Below are positions 1 to 8,715 of a stretch of DNA of 64,000 nt, one piece after another (positions within the stretch are counted from its first letter, which is position 1; the number at the start of each line of letters is the position of its first letter). The position numbers were made by a program, and so were the translations under genes. Below the pieces are notes generated by a model. That model ran no database searches. It was not told the DNA's origin and saw only the letters and a program-made list of their open reading frames with translations. Source of the DNA: Pseudonocardia sp. DSM 110487 (GTDB taxonomy: Bacteria; Actinomycetota; Actinomycetes; Mycobacteriales; Pseudonocardiaceae). The DNA lies in the NCBI RefSeq assembly GCF_019468565.1, contig NZ_CP080521.1:62001-126000 (forward strand), given 5' to 3'.

Positions 1-936
1 CGGCTGCGCCGGATCGTCACGGGCACATTCACCCGCCGTCGACTGGAACTCTTCGCAGGCGTCGTGCGGGAGCGGGCGGCCGCGCTGCTGGGCGCCGTGG
101 CCGGGCGCGGCAGCTGCGACCTCCCGCGCGAGGTCACCGACGACTTCCCGCTGCAGAACCTCGCCGACCTGCTCGGCGTGCCGGCCGCCGACCGGTCGCT
201 GCTGCTCGAGTGGACCAACCGCGTGATCGGCTACCAGGACCCCGAGCACGCCCACGTCGTCACCGACGCAGAGGGGCGGCCGGTCAACCCGCGCTCGCCC
301 GCGCAGCTCGCCGACATGTTCGGCTACGCGGAGCAGCTCGCCGAATGCAAGCGCGCCGAGCCTGCCGACGACCTGATGACCGCGCTCGTCTGGGCGGAGG
401 TGGACGGCGAGCGGCTCACCGACGCCGAGCTGAAGATGTTCTTCTTCCTGCTGGTGATCGCCGGCAACGACACCGTGCGCAGCGCCTTGCCCGGCGGCGT
501 GCTCGCCCTCGTGCGCCACCCCGACGCGTACCGGCGACTGCGCGCCGAACCGGAGATCCTGCCGTCGGCGATCGAGGAACTGTTGCGCGTGCATCCGCCC
601 GTGCTCACGTTCCGGCGCACCGCGGCGCGTGACGTCGAGCTGAGGGGCAAGCGCATCGCGCGTGGCGACAAGGTCGTCGTCTACCACGTGTCGGCCAACC
701 ACGACGAGCGCCGCTTCCCCGATCCGTTCCGCCTCGACCTCGCCCGTGAACCCAACGACCACCTGTCGTTCGGGCAAGGCCCCCACCTGTGCCTCGGGGC
801 GGCCTTCGCCCGGTTGCAGATGCGCGAGTTCTTCACGGAGTTCCTGCGGTTGCCGCAGGTGGAGCTGGACGGCGAGCCGCGCAGGCTCGTCTCGAACTTC
901 ATCAACGGAATCACGAGCCTCCCGCTGCGGTGGTAG
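1..936 (+). CDS. Cytochrome P450, 5'-truncated by the window edge
   Basis: The frame is open from base 1 and already reads the P450 helix C region (RLRRIVTGTFTRRRLE), so the true start lies outside the window; the GTG at 64 is internal. Visible motifs are the helix I oxygen-activation segment AGNDTVR, the ExxR segment EELLR, and the heme-binding loop FGQGPHLCLG with the thiolate cysteine at 790-792. Together these define a class I bacterial P450 that would need separate ferredoxin and reductase partners; none is visible here. It keeps the ordinary length after helix C and ends in TAG. Its substrate cannot be inferred, and the following genes are unrelated. Confidence 0.93.
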   Translation, partial: RLRRIVTGTFTRRRLELFAGVVRERAAALLGAVAGRGSCDLPREVTDDFPLQNLADLLGVPAADRSLLLEWTNRVIGYQDPEHAHVVTDAEGRPVNPRSPAQLADMFGYAEQLAECKRAEPADDLMTALVWAEVDGERLTDAELKMFFFLLVIAGNDTVRSALPGGVLALVRHPDAYRRLRAEPEILPSAIEELLRVHPPVLTFRRTAARDVELRGKRIARGDKVVVYHVSANHDERRFPDPFRLDLAREPNDHLSFGQGPHLCLGAAFARLQMREFFTEFLRLPQVELDGEPRRLVSNFINGITSLPLRW

Positions 937-1002
937 CCGCCATCGAGGGCGGATCTGTGGGAAAGTTGTGGAAAACCACAGGCACTCAACACGGCGGAGA
1001 AG

Positions 1003-1443
1003 ATGGCTACGAGAACGGTCGCCGGTGTAGACGGACGCATGTGGTCGGTGCGCCGCAACATCGAGTGGTCCGTGCCGGCCACGGGCGACGACTTCGAGCA
1101 CGACGTCGACGGCGGGCGCGGAGCCGCGGTGCTCATCCTGTCGGCGCTGTTCGTGTTCTGGCTGATCATCATCGTCTGGCGGCCCGCGGGCGTGCACATC
1201 CCCTGGTTCCTGTACCTCGTCGCGTTCGCCGTGGTGGCCTTCTTCCCCATCCGGTGGTTCCTGCGCAGGCCGTGGACGATCGTCGCCGAGACCGCGGGCG
1301 GCTACGACCTGCCTGCCGAGCGCTGGACCGGCCTCGTGCGCGGTGGGTCGAAGGCGAAGGAGGAGATCCGCATCATCATTCGCCGCATCCGCACCCAGGG
1401 CACACCGGGCCACGCCGACAGCCCCCTGCAACCGGTCAACTGA
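1003..1443 (+). CDS. Conserved two-helix actinobacterial membrane protein
   Basis: The product has 146 residues. A polar N-terminus of about 38 residues is followed by two hydrophobic segments (LILSALFVFWLIIIVW and FLYLVAFAVVAFFPI) and a basic cytoplasmic tail after the WFLRRPW motif. It looks like the small membrane proteins of unknown function common in Actinobacteria. No catalytic motif is seen. The stop overlaps the ATG of the downstream glycosylase by one base (TGATG), so the two are probably translationally coupled, although no functional link is evident. Confidence 0.75.
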   Translation: MATRTVAGVDGRMWSVRRNIEWSVPATGDDFEHDVDGGRGAAVLILSALFVFWLIIIVWRPAGVHIPWFLYLVAFAVVAFFPIRWFLRRPWTIVAETAGGYDLPAERWTGLVRGGSKAKEEIRIIIRRIRTQGTPGHADSPLQPVN

Positions 1444-2318
1444 TGCCCGAGCTCCCCGAAGTCGAGGCGCTGGCTCACCACCTGCGCGAGCACGCGATCT
1501 ACCGGCCGATCGCGCGTATCGACGTGGCGAGCATGAGCGCGGTCAAAACGTTCGATCCACCGGTGTCGGGGCTTCACGGGCGGGTGGTCACCGGGGCCGC
1601 CCGGTACGGCAAGTTCCTGTCCGTCGAGTTCGGCGACCGGCCCGACGAGCCGCTGCACCTGATCACCCACCTGTCCCGTGCGGGCTGGCTGCGCTGGCAC
1701 GACTCCGCCGCCGCAACGCCGCCCAAGCCGGGGCGAGGGCCGCTTGCGCTGCGGGTGCACCTCGACACCGTCGGCGGGCCGGGGTTCGACCTCACCGAGC
1801 AGGGCACGCAGAAGCGGCTCGCGGTCTACCTGGTGCCCGACCCGCAACAGGTCCCGGGGATCGCCCGGCTCGGCCCCGACGCGCTCGCCCTCACTCGCGA
1901 CGAGTTCGCCTCGCTGCTCACCGGGCGCACGGAACGGCTCAAGACCCTGATCGTGGAGCAGCAGGTGATCGCCGGGATCGGCAACGCCTACAGCGACGAG
2001 ATCCTGCACACCGCGCGCCTCTCGCCGTACGCCACGGCAGGGCGGTTGACGGCCGAGCAGGTCGACGGGCTCTACGCCGCCATGCGCTCGGTGCTCACCG
2101 ACGCCGTCGAGCGCTCGGTCGGCCAGGGCGCCGCGGAGCTCAAGGGGGAGAAGCGCTCCGGGCTCCGGGTGCACGCGCGCGCGGGCCTACCGTGCCCGGT
2201 CTGCGGTGACACCGTTCGGGAGGTCTCCTTCGCGAGCAAGTCGTTCCAGTACTGTCCCGGCTGCCAGACCGGCGGCAAACCCCTCGCCGACCGGCGGCTG
2301 TCGCGCCTGGTGAGGTAG
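1443..2318 (+). CDS. Fpg/Nei family DNA glycosylase/AP lyase
   Basis: The 291-residue product starts MPELPEVE, which provides the family's N-terminal catalytic proline (P2) and glutamate (E3). A lysine lies in the ARYGKFLSVEF strand, the helix-two-turn-helix asparagine is in VIAGIGNAYSDEIL, and the C-terminal zinc finger has two CxxC pairs (CPVC and CPGC). All key elements of a base-excision glycosylase/beta-delta lyase acting on oxidised bases are present. I chose the ATG at 1443 because the catalytic proline must follow the initiator methionine directly. Whether it is MutM-like (8-oxoguanine) or Nei-like (oxidised pyrimidines) cannot be settled by eye. Confidence 0.93.
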   Translation: MPELPEVEALAHHLREHAIYRPIARIDVASMSAVKTFDPPVSGLHGRVVTGAARYGKFLSVEFGDRPDEPLHLITHLSRAGWLRWHDSAAATPPKPGRGPLALRVHLDTVGGPGFDLTEQGTQKRLAVYLVPDPQQVPGIARLGPDALALTRDEFASLLTGRTERLKTLIVEQQVIAGIGNAYSDEILHTARLSPYATAGRLTAEQVDGLYAAMRSVLTDAVERSVGQGAAELKGEKRSGLRVHARAGLPCPVCGDTVREVSFASKSFQYCPGCQTGGKPLADRRLSRLVR

Positions 2319-2329
2319 GTAGGTGGAAC

Positions 2330-3535
2330 GTGACTGAGCTGCTGGGCAGCTCCACGGCGCTGCTTGTCGCCGGTGGCGTCTTCATCATCATGATCGGGCT
2401 GCTGGTGTGGCTGATCATGAAGAACCGGCGCAACACCTTCGCCACGCCGCTGGAGCGCGCCACCTTCGCCACGCTGCACACGGTGGCGCTGGCCGCGCCA
2501 GCGCTGCGCGAGGGGCTCTCGCCGAACTCCGCGGGGTTCGCGCTGCCGTACCTGCGGCAGCTGCTCGACACGTGCGCGCTCGCCATGACCGACAACCGGG
2601 GCACCACTCTCGCATGGGACGGCGACGCCGACCAGCACGAGCCGGACGTCCGGTCGCTGGCCGACCAGGTGATCTCCACCGGGCGCCAGCAGGTGCTGTC
2701 CCACACCGCGCTGTCGTGCGAGCACCCCAACTGCGCGGTCAGGGGCATCGTCGTGGTGCCGCTCGAGACCGACGGCGCGATCGTCGGCACCCTCGCGGCG
2801 CTCACCACGTCCACCGCGGGGCCGGTGCTGCTGCGCGCCTCGGCGGAGGTCGCCCGGTACGTGTCCAGCCAACTCGAGCTCGCCGAGCTCGACGAGTCGC
2901 GGGCCCGGCTCAACCGTGCCGAGGTCAGGGCCCTGCGGGCGCAGATCTCGCCGCACTTCGTCTACAACGCGCTCACCACGATCGCCTCGTTCATCCGCAC
3001 CGATCCGGTGCGCGCCCGCGAGCTGCTCATCGAGTTCGCCGACTTCACGCGCTACTCGTTCCGCACGGCGGGCGAGTACACGACGTTGCAGGACGAGCTC
3101 ACCAACATCGAGCGCTACGTCCGGCTGGAGAAGGCCCGCTTCGGCAACCGGCTCAACATCAAGCTGCAGATCGCCCCCGAGGTGCTCTCCGTCGTGCTGC
3201 CGTTCCTCGCGCTGCAGCCGCTGGTGGAGAACGCCGTGCGGCACGGGCTGGGCGGCAAGCCCAACGGCGGCACGATCACGATCACCGCGGAGAACGCGGG
3301 CGCGGAGTGCGTGATCATCGTGGAGGACGACGGGATCGGCATGGACCCCGCACGGCTCCACGAGGACCTCGACGACGCCCACCAGTCGGGCGCCCACGTC
3401 GGGCTCGGCAACGTCGACGACCGGATGCGCTCCACGTTCGGCGATGACTTCGGTCTCGTCGTGGACACCGCGCCCGGAGAGGGCATGAAGATCACCCTGC
3501 GCGTCCCGAAGTTCCGCGCAGGCATCCGGGTCTGA
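2330..3535 (+). CDS. LytS-type sensor histidine kinase
   Basis: The 401-residue protein has one N-terminal membrane helix (about residues 7-27), a GAF-like sensory region (about 40-190) and a His_kinase domain with the phospho-acceptor H209 in AQISPHFVYNAL. It ends in an HATPase_c domain with the N box LVENAVRHG, G1 box EDDGIGM and GLGNVDDRM. This is the LytS/YpdA/BtsS family, whose partners are LytTR response regulators; one lies at 4670-5545, separated by an S49 peptidase gene. The GTG start has AGGTGG at 2321-2326. Known relatives sense pyruvate or other carboxylates, and symporter genes downstream fit that, but the signal is not shown. Confidence 0.92.
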   Translation: MTELLGSSTALLVAGGVFIIMIGLLVWLIMKNRRNTFATPLERATFATLHTVALAAPALREGLSPNSAGFALPYLRQLLDTCALAMTDNRGTTLAWDGDADQHEPDVRSLADQVISTGRQQVLSHTALSCEHPNCAVRGIVVVPLETDGAIVGTLAALTTSTAGPVLLRASAEVARYVSSQLELAELDESRARLNRAEVRALRAQISPHFVYNALTTIASFIRTDPVRARELLIEFADFTRYSFRTAGEYTTLQDELTNIERYVRLEKARFGNRLNIKLQIAPEVLSVVLPFLALQPLVENAVRHGLGGKPNGGTITITAENAGAECVIIVEDDGIGMDPARLHEDLDDAHQSGAHVGLGNVDDRMRSTFGDDFGLVVDTAPGEGMKITLRVPKFRAGIRV

Positions 3536-3569
3536 CTCGCGGGGGCCGAAGGCTCCCCGCCCACGAGTC
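3534..3569 (+). terminator. Hairpin after the LytS-type kinase
   Basis: GACTCG at 3534-3539 pairs with CGAGTC at 3564-3569. Between them GGGG (3541-3544) can pair with CCCC (3555-3558) around a GCC-GAA-GGC-like tip. The hairpin begins on the kinase stop codon and has no T-run, as is common for terminators in high-GC actinobacteria. It would separate the kinase from the peptidase gene, which has its own likely promoter. Confidence 0.5.
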
Positions 3570-3624
3570 GCGATGTGAGTGCGCGCGAGTTGTGGTTCGG
3601 CGCACGCTCCTGCCCTTCTTGATC

Positions 3625-3652
3625 TTGCGGCTGGCGCGCAGCCGCGTAACGT
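3625..3652 (+). promoter_or_regulatory. Likely leaderless promoter of the S49 peptidase gene
   Basis: TTGCGG (3625-3630) and TAACGT (3647-3652) are 16 bp apart, and the ATG at 3659 lies 6 nt beyond the -10 hexamer, where transcription would begin. No ribosome binding site precedes the ATG, which supports a leaderless transcript. The same TAACGT hexamer occurs just before the starts at 22839 and 24638. Confidence 0.5.
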
Positions 3653-3658
3653 GGCCGC

Positions 3659-4540
3659 ATGGACGTGATCCGCCTCCCCGACCGGCTCGCCTCCCGCCTA
3701 CCGGGGCGACTCGGGGAACGCAGCGATAAGCCCGTCGTGTCTTTGCTGCGACTGCACGGCGTGATCACTGCGACCACCGGGCCGGTGCCGCGCTCGGTGA
3801 TCAATGCGCAAGCACTGGAGAAGCCGATCGAGCGGGCCTTCGCGTCGGAGCGGCTCGCGGCCGTCGCGCTGCTGGTCAACTCACCCGGCGGTTCACCCAC
3901 CCAGTCGGCGCTGGTGGCCGACCGGATCCGGGGCCTCGCCGCCGAGAAGGGCGTGCCCGTTCTCGCGTTCTGCGAGGACGTCGCCGCGTCCGGCGGGTAC
4001 TGGCTGGCGTGCGCCGCCGACGAGATCTACGCGCACCCCACGTCGATCGTGGGCTCCATCGGCGTGATCAGCCACGGCTTCGGGCTGGACGGGCTCATAG
4101 AGCGGTTCGGGGTGCAACGCAGGCTCTACACGGCGGGCAACGCGAAGTCGCGGCTCGACCCGTTCCTGCCGGAGAAGCAGGAGGACGTCGAGTGGCTGCG
4201 CGATCTGCAGGACCAGCTGCACGAGATGTTCCAGAACTGGGTCGTCGCCCGGCGCGGTGATCGCCTACAGGTCAAGGACGAGCTGTTCACGGGCGAGGTC
4301 TGGACCGGAGCGAAGGCCGTGGAGCTCGGGCTCGTCGACGGGCTCGGCACCGCGAGGGGCGTTCTCGGCGAGCGCTTCCCCGATGCCGACCTCGTTCCGG
4401 TCGAGGGGCGCAAGCCGCTCCTCGCGCGCCTCGGCTTGACGCCGCCGGCGGCCGGGACCAGCGTGATCAGCACGGATGCCCTACTGGGGCTTGCCCAGGC
4501 GGCCGAGATACGGGCCGCGTGGGCGCGGTACGGTTTGTAG
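3659..4540 (+). CDS. S49 family peptidase (SppA-like)
   Basis: The 293-residue protein carries the S49 fold motifs: VNSPGGSPTQ, the nucleophile S111 in AASGGYW, GSIGVI, and the likely general base K163 in GNAKSRLDP. This is the Ser-Lys dyad of signal-peptide peptidase A. No N-terminal membrane anchor is visible, unlike classical SppA, so it may act in the cytoplasm or as a peripheral membrane enzyme, like many short SppA homologues. It sits between a LytS-type kinase and its presumed LytTR partner. Its own leaderless promoter suggests independent expression. Whether it contributes to the signalling system is unknown. Confidence 0.9.
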   Translation: MDVIRLPDRLASRLPGRLGERSDKPVVSLLRLHGVITATTGPVPRSVINAQALEKPIERAFASERLAAVALLVNSPGGSPTQSALVADRIRGLAAEKGVPVLAFCEDVAASGGYWLACAADEIYAHPTSIVGSIGVISHGFGLDGLIERFGVQRRLYTAGNAKSRLDPFLPEKQEDVEWLRDLQDQLHEMFQNWVVARRGDRLQVKDELFTGEVWTGAKAVELGLVDGLGTARGVLGERFPDADLVPVEGRKPLLARLGLTPPAAGTSVISTDALLGLAQAAEIRAAWARYGL

Positions 4541-4669
4541 CGCGGTGTGATCGGATGATCCCGATTGGTGCTGGACTCTGGCACTCACACGGATTCGCCG
4601 TCACCATGGTCGTCGGAGTTGGGGCAGGCTGTCCCGACCCCGGCCCCGGACACGCAGGATGAGGAGATC

Positions 4670-5545
4670 GTGGACAGCAACGACAGCTCCGGCGGCCTGG
4701 TCGTCCTCGCGGTGGACGACGAGCTGCCTGCTCTCGAGGAACTGGCCTACCTGCTGAGCGAGGACCCGCGCGTCGGCACCGTGCTCAAAGCATCGGACGC
4801 CACCGACGCCCTCCGCATCCTGAACAGCCGGCAAGGCGTGCGCGAGGCCGCCACGGCCGGTCCGGCCCACCGCGGCGGGCTCGCCGACCCGGTGAGCGGC
4901 ACGCGGGTGGCCGACCGCACCCACGTCGAGATCGTGTTCCTCGACATCCGCATGCCCGGCCTCGACGGCCTGGAGCTGGCGCGGGTGTTCTCGTCGATGG
5001 CCGTGCCGCCGTCGGTCGTGTTCGTCACGGCCCACGACGACCGGGCCGTCGACGCGTACGAGGTCGGGGCGGTCGACTACCTGCTCAAGCCCATCCGCTC
5101 CGAGCGGCTGGCCGCCTCGATCGACCGGATCCTCGCCAACCGCGCCGCCAACGTGGCCGAGCCGCAGCCGGAGCAGAGCAGCGAGGACGAGGTCATCCCG
5201 GTCGAGCTAGCCGGCACCACCAAGCTCGTGCCGCGTTCGGCCGTCCGGTACGTGGAGGCGCAGGGCGACTACGCCCGCCTGCACACCAACGAGGGCAGCC
5301 ACCTCGTGCGCATCCCGCTCTCGGTGCTCGAGGACCGCTGGCGCGACGCCGGTTTCGTGCGCATCCACCGCTCGTTCCTGGTGGCACTGCCGTTGGTCAC
5401 GGAGCTTCGGCTGTCCGGGTCCGGCTACGTCGTCCGGGTCGGCAGTGGCCCCGACTGCGCCGAGCTCCCGGTGAGCAGGCGCCACACCCGCGAGCTGAAG
5501 GACCGGCTGGTCCGCGCGACGAAGCAGGCGTGGAGTCAGCGGTGA
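4670..5545 (+). CDS. LytTR-family response regulator
   Basis: The 291-residue product has a receiver domain with the acid pair in LAVDDE, the phospho-acceptor D92 in VFLDIRMPG and the lysine in DYLLKPI. A C-terminal LytTR DNA-binding domain follows, recognisable from YVEAQGDYARLHT and FVRIHRSFLV. About 30 extra residues lie between the second helix and the D92 strand, an unusual receiver insertion. I prefer the GTG at 4670, preceded by AGGATGAGGAG and placing the receiver strand immediately after the start; an in-frame GTG at 4568 would add 34 residues. It probably pairs with the kinase at 2330-3535. The next gene starts inside its stop codon (GTGA), so the two are coupled. Confidence 0.92.
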   Translation: MDSNDSSGGLVVLAVDDELPALEELAYLLSEDPRVGTVLKASDATDALRILNSRQGVREAATAGPAHRGGLADPVSGTRVADRTHVEIVFLDIRMPGLDGLELARVFSSMAVPPSVVFVTAHDDRAVDAYEVGAVDYLLKPIRSERLAASIDRILANRAANVAEPQPEQSSEDEVIPVELAGTTKLVPRSAVRYVEAQGDYARLHTNEGSHLVRIPLSVLEDRWRDAGFVRIHRSFLVALPLVTELRLSGSGYVVRVGSGPDCAELPVSRRHTRELKDRLVRATKQAWSQR

Positions 5546-6921
5546 CCACCTTCACCGACGGCGCCCCGCCGTCGGTGACCCCCGAGCCGGACGACGGCTC
5601 GGTCCCGCACCGCGCCGAGGCTCCCGACGCCGACCCTGAAACCGGGTCGGCGTGGCTGCAGGACGAGATCCAGCGCCGCATCGCGGAGAAGGCCGCTGCC
5701 GGTGGCGGCGGGCGGCACGCGCGTCGCGGCGAACCCACGTCCTCCAGTTCGGCCGAGTACATCGCGCGACACTCCGTCGCGACGCCTGGGCCCGGCGCAC
5801 CGCGACCGGGACCGGTGGGCGGGCAGATGTCGCAGGCGAGCGAGCTGCTGCGTCGTGAGCGCACCGAGGGCACCAGCGCCCAGCCGGTCTGGTCCGGTCC
5901 CCCCATCCGGCCCGGCGGGGTGCAGCCCGCGCCGAGTCCGTCAGACCGGGAGGCCGGGACGGACACCGTGCGCCCGGGTATCGCCGCGGCCGCCGCCATG
6001 CGAGGCGCCGCTCGCGGCCGGGCGCGCAAGGCAGCGGCCGCAGCGGCCCCACCCGTCGCCCCGATGCCGCCCGCGGACGCCCCGCAGGCTCCGCCGCATC
6101 CGGGGGCCGCCGCTCCCACCGATGCGCCGCAGCAGGACCCGTCGGCCACCACGCCGGTCGAGACAGCACTCGTCCACCCGGCGCCCGTCGAGACGGCGCC
6201 TCCGCACCCAGCGCCTCCGCACCCAGCGCCCCCCAACCCAGTGCCCCCGAGCGCCGCGCCGACCGGGCCCCTGCCCGCGCCGCCGCCTCAGGCCGCCGCC
6301 GCGCCGCCGGCGCCGACCGGCCCCATCCCGCCGGTCGCGTCTCCTCCGGACGCCACCGATACCCGGCCGTCCATGGCCCCGGATCCCGTCGCTGCCGAGC
6401 TCACCGCGCCGGTCCCGGCCGTCCCGCCCGCCGCTGCGGACGAGGAGCCGTCCGACGACCCCGAGCCAGTCGGTCGGCCTGTCGGCCGGATCAGCGTGCC
6501 CGCGCAGCGGCGCGCCGAGCTGCATGATGCCCCGCCCCCGGACCCCGATGCCCCGGCGGACCAGCCGGGCAAGCGGGTGCGGGTGGTGCTGGCCGAGCGT
6601 AAGAGCGTGGCCCGCCCGGTTCGCACGGTCATCACCATCCAGGAGCCCACCGGCGTCGGGGAGCTGCTGCGCAGCAACCTGATCGGGTCGCAGCTGGCCA
6701 TCGCGCTGCGGTTCGCGATCGGGGCCGGCCTGACGCTCGGGCTGTTGCCGCTGCTCTTCGCGATGGTCCCGGAGATCGGGCGCGTCGAGGTGCTCGGGAT
6801 CCGCCTGCCGTGGCTCCTGCTCGGCGTGCTGGTCTACCCGTTCCTGTTCGGGCTCGGGTTGTGGCACACCCGCACCGCGGAACACCTCGAGCAGAACTTC
6901 GCCGAGACTGTGCAAGATTAA
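5542..6921 (+). CDS. Pro/Ala-rich protein with two C-terminal membrane helices
   Basis: The 459-residue protein has a long, low-complexity N-terminal region (about residues 1-345) dominated by Pro, Ala, Glu and Arg, including short repeated PHPAPP units. A conserved-looking C-terminus follows with two membrane helices (LAIALRFAIGAGLTLGLLP and LPWLLLGVLVYPFLFGLG). I do not recognise a named family. The GTG at 5542 overlaps the response-regulator stop by four bases, and the symporter gene starts four bases after this one ends. Position suggests an accessory membrane subunit or tether of the signalling/transport locus, which is inference. Confidence 0.75.
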   Translation: MTTFTDGAPPSVTPEPDDGSVPHRAEAPDADPETGSAWLQDEIQRRIAEKAAAGGGGRHARRGEPTSSSSAEYIARHSVATPGPGAPRPGPVGGQMSQASELLRRERTEGTSAQPVWSGPPIRPGGVQPAPSPSDREAGTDTVRPGIAAAAAMRGAARGRARKAAAAAAPPVAPMPPADAPQAPPHPGAAAPTDAPQQDPSATTPVETALVHPAPVETAPPHPAPPHPAPPNPVPPSAAPTGPLPAPPPQAAAAPPAPTGPIPPVASPPDATDTRPSMAPDPVAAELTAPVPAVPPAAADEEPSDDPEPVGRPVGRISVPAQRRAELHDAPPPDPDAPADQPGKRVRVVLAERKSVARPVRTVITIQEPTGVGELLRSNLIGSQLAIALRFAIGAGLTLGLLPLLFAMVPEIGRVEVLGIRLPWLLLGVLVYPFLFGLGLWHTRTAEHLEQNFAETVQD

Positions 6922-6925
6922 CTAC

Positions 6926-8665
6926 GTGAGTACCCCAGCACTGGTCGCGCTCAGCGCGATCGGGCTCGTGGGGCTCGTGTCGACGCTGATCGGCTCGTAC
7001 GGCGTCCGCATGGCGCGCAGCACGTCGGACTTCCTCGTGGCCTCGCGCACCGTCGGTCCCATGGCCAACGCGGGCGCGATTTCGGGGGAGTACCTGTCGG
7101 CGGCGTCGTTCCTCGGCATCGCAGGCCTGATCCTGCGCGAAGGCGCGGACGCGCTCTGGTACCCGGTCGCCTTCGTCGCGGGCTACCTCGCCCTGCTCCT
7201 GTTCGTGGCCGCCCCGCTGCGCCGCAGCGGCGCCCACACCGTGCCCGACTTCGCCGAACTGCGGCTCGCCTCTCCGGCTCTTCGCCGGCTGTGCACCGTG
7301 TTCGTGCTGGTGATCGGCTGGCTGTACCTGCTCCCGCAGCTGCAGGGCGCCGGGCTCGCGCTCACCACGCTCACCGGCCTGCCCACCTGGAGCGGGATCG
7401 CAGGGGCCGGCATCGTCGTCCTGCTCACCGTCGTGGGCGGAGGAATGCGGTCGATCACCTTCGTGCAGGCGTTCCAGTACTGGCTCAAGCTCTCGGCGCT
7501 CCTCGTGCCCGCCCTCGTGGTGGGCAGCATGTTCCTGAACGACACCCGCAGCTTCGACCGGCCGACGTCTCCGCGGTTCGGGGACGACACGGCCGTTGAC
7601 ATCCGCACCGACGTCGTGCTCGACGTGACGGAGCCGGTGCGGGTGTGGGTCGACGGCACCGTGAACGACAGCTGGGAGCGGGGCGACGTCACGTGGCCAC
7701 CCGGTCGGTACGAGGTGGACGAGGGCACGAGGCTGAGGTTCGCGGCGGGCTCGGCCGTGCCGACCGCCGACGGCTCGCCCACCACCGACCGCCAGTGGCT
7801 CGAACCGATGACGGGTGGTGCGGCGGACGAACTGCTCTCGATCTACTCGGTGCTCGTGGCCGGCTTCCTCGGCACGATGGGCCTCCCGCACGTGCTGGTG
7901 CGCTTCTACACCAACCCGGACGGGTTCGCGGCCCGCCGCACCACGGTGATCGTCCTCGGGATGATCGGCGTGTTCTACGTGCTCGTCACGCTGCTGGGCG
8001 CGCTCACCCGCCTGTACACACCCCAGCTTCTCGTGAGCGGCGACACCGACGCCGCCGTGCTGCTGGTGCCCACGGCCGTTCTGGGGCACGACTGGGCGGG
8101 CTGGCTCCTCGGTGGGCTGGTGGCGGCGGGCGCGGCGGCAGCGTTCCTGTCGACTTCGTCCGGGCTCGTCGTCAGCCTGGCGGGTGTGCTGTTCACCGAC
8201 GTGCTTCGGGGGCGGTGGAACGACTTCCGGATGGCCGCCGTGCTCTCGATCGTCGTGCCGCTCGCGCTCGCCCTCGCCGTGACCCGGATGGATTTCGCGC
8301 TGACCGTGCCGCTGGTCTTCGCGGTGGCCGCCGCGACGTTCTGCCCGCTGCTGGTGCTCGGGATCTGGTGGCGCGGCCTGACGGCCGCCGGCGCGATCGC
8401 GGGTGTGCTCGTCGGCGGCTGCCTGTCCGCGGTGGCCGTCCCGATGTCGCTGTTCGCGGTGGTGCCCCAAGGCTGGGTCGGGGTACTGCTCTACCGGCCC
8501 GCGGTGATCACCGTGCCCGCCGCGTTCCTCACGATGGTCGTGGTGAGCTGGTTCACCAGGGTCTCGATCCCGCGTGACGTCGACCGGTCGCTGATGATCC
8601 TGCACGCCCCGGAGCAGCTCGGGCTCTCCCGGGACCGGCTCGACCGGCCCGGTCAGGCCGGATAA
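6926..8665 (+). CDS. Sodium:solute symporter, ActP/MctC-like (paralogue 1)
   Basis: The 579-residue polytopic protein belongs to the SSS family; the segments GAISGEYLSAASFLGIAG and MGLPHVLVRFYTN are characteristic of the acetate/monocarboxylate branch. It differs from ActP in carrying about 95 extra polar residues (encoded roughly 7540-7830) between membrane helices, probably outside the cell. It is closely similar to the next gene, so the pair arose by tandem duplication. The GTG lies 4 nt after the preceding stop, within the LytTR operon. Cation-coupled uptake of a short carboxylate is the family expectation; the exact substrate is unknown. Confidence 0.9.
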   Translation: MSTPALVALSAIGLVGLVSTLIGSYGVRMARSTSDFLVASRTVGPMANAGAISGEYLSAASFLGIAGLILREGADALWYPVAFVAGYLALLLFVAAPLRRSGAHTVPDFAELRLASPALRRLCTVFVLVIGWLYLLPQLQGAGLALTTLTGLPTWSGIAGAGIVVLLTVVGGGMRSITFVQAFQYWLKLSALLVPALVVGSMFLNDTRSFDRPTSPRFGDDTAVDIRTDVVLDVTEPVRVWVDGTVNDSWERGDVTWPPGRYEVDEGTRLRFAAGSAVPTADGSPTTDRQWLEPMTGGAADELLSIYSVLVAGFLGTMGLPHVLVRFYTNPDGFAARRTTVIVLGMIGVFYVLVTLLGALTRLYTPQLLVSGDTDAAVLLVPTAVLGHDWAGWLLGGLVAAGAAAAFLSTSSGLVVSLAGVLFTDVLRGRWNDFRMAAVLSIVVPLALALAVTRMDFALTVPLVFAVAAATFCPLLVLGIWWRGLTAAGAIAGVLVGGCLSAVAVPMSLFAVVPQGWVGVLLYRPAVITVPAAFLTMVVVSWFTRVSIPRDVDRSLMILHAPEQLGLSRDRLDRPGQAG

Positions 8666-8715
8666 CCGACGAAGGTGTAGTGGTGGTCTGAGCCTCGCGT
8701 TGACATAGTGTTTTC

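Noticed and set aside
8700..8705. Consensus -35 box TTGACA before the second symporter
   Set aside because: A matching -10 at 16-18 bp would fall inside the coding region after the GTG, so it cannot serve this gene. CATAGT at 8704-8709 is the more plausible element.
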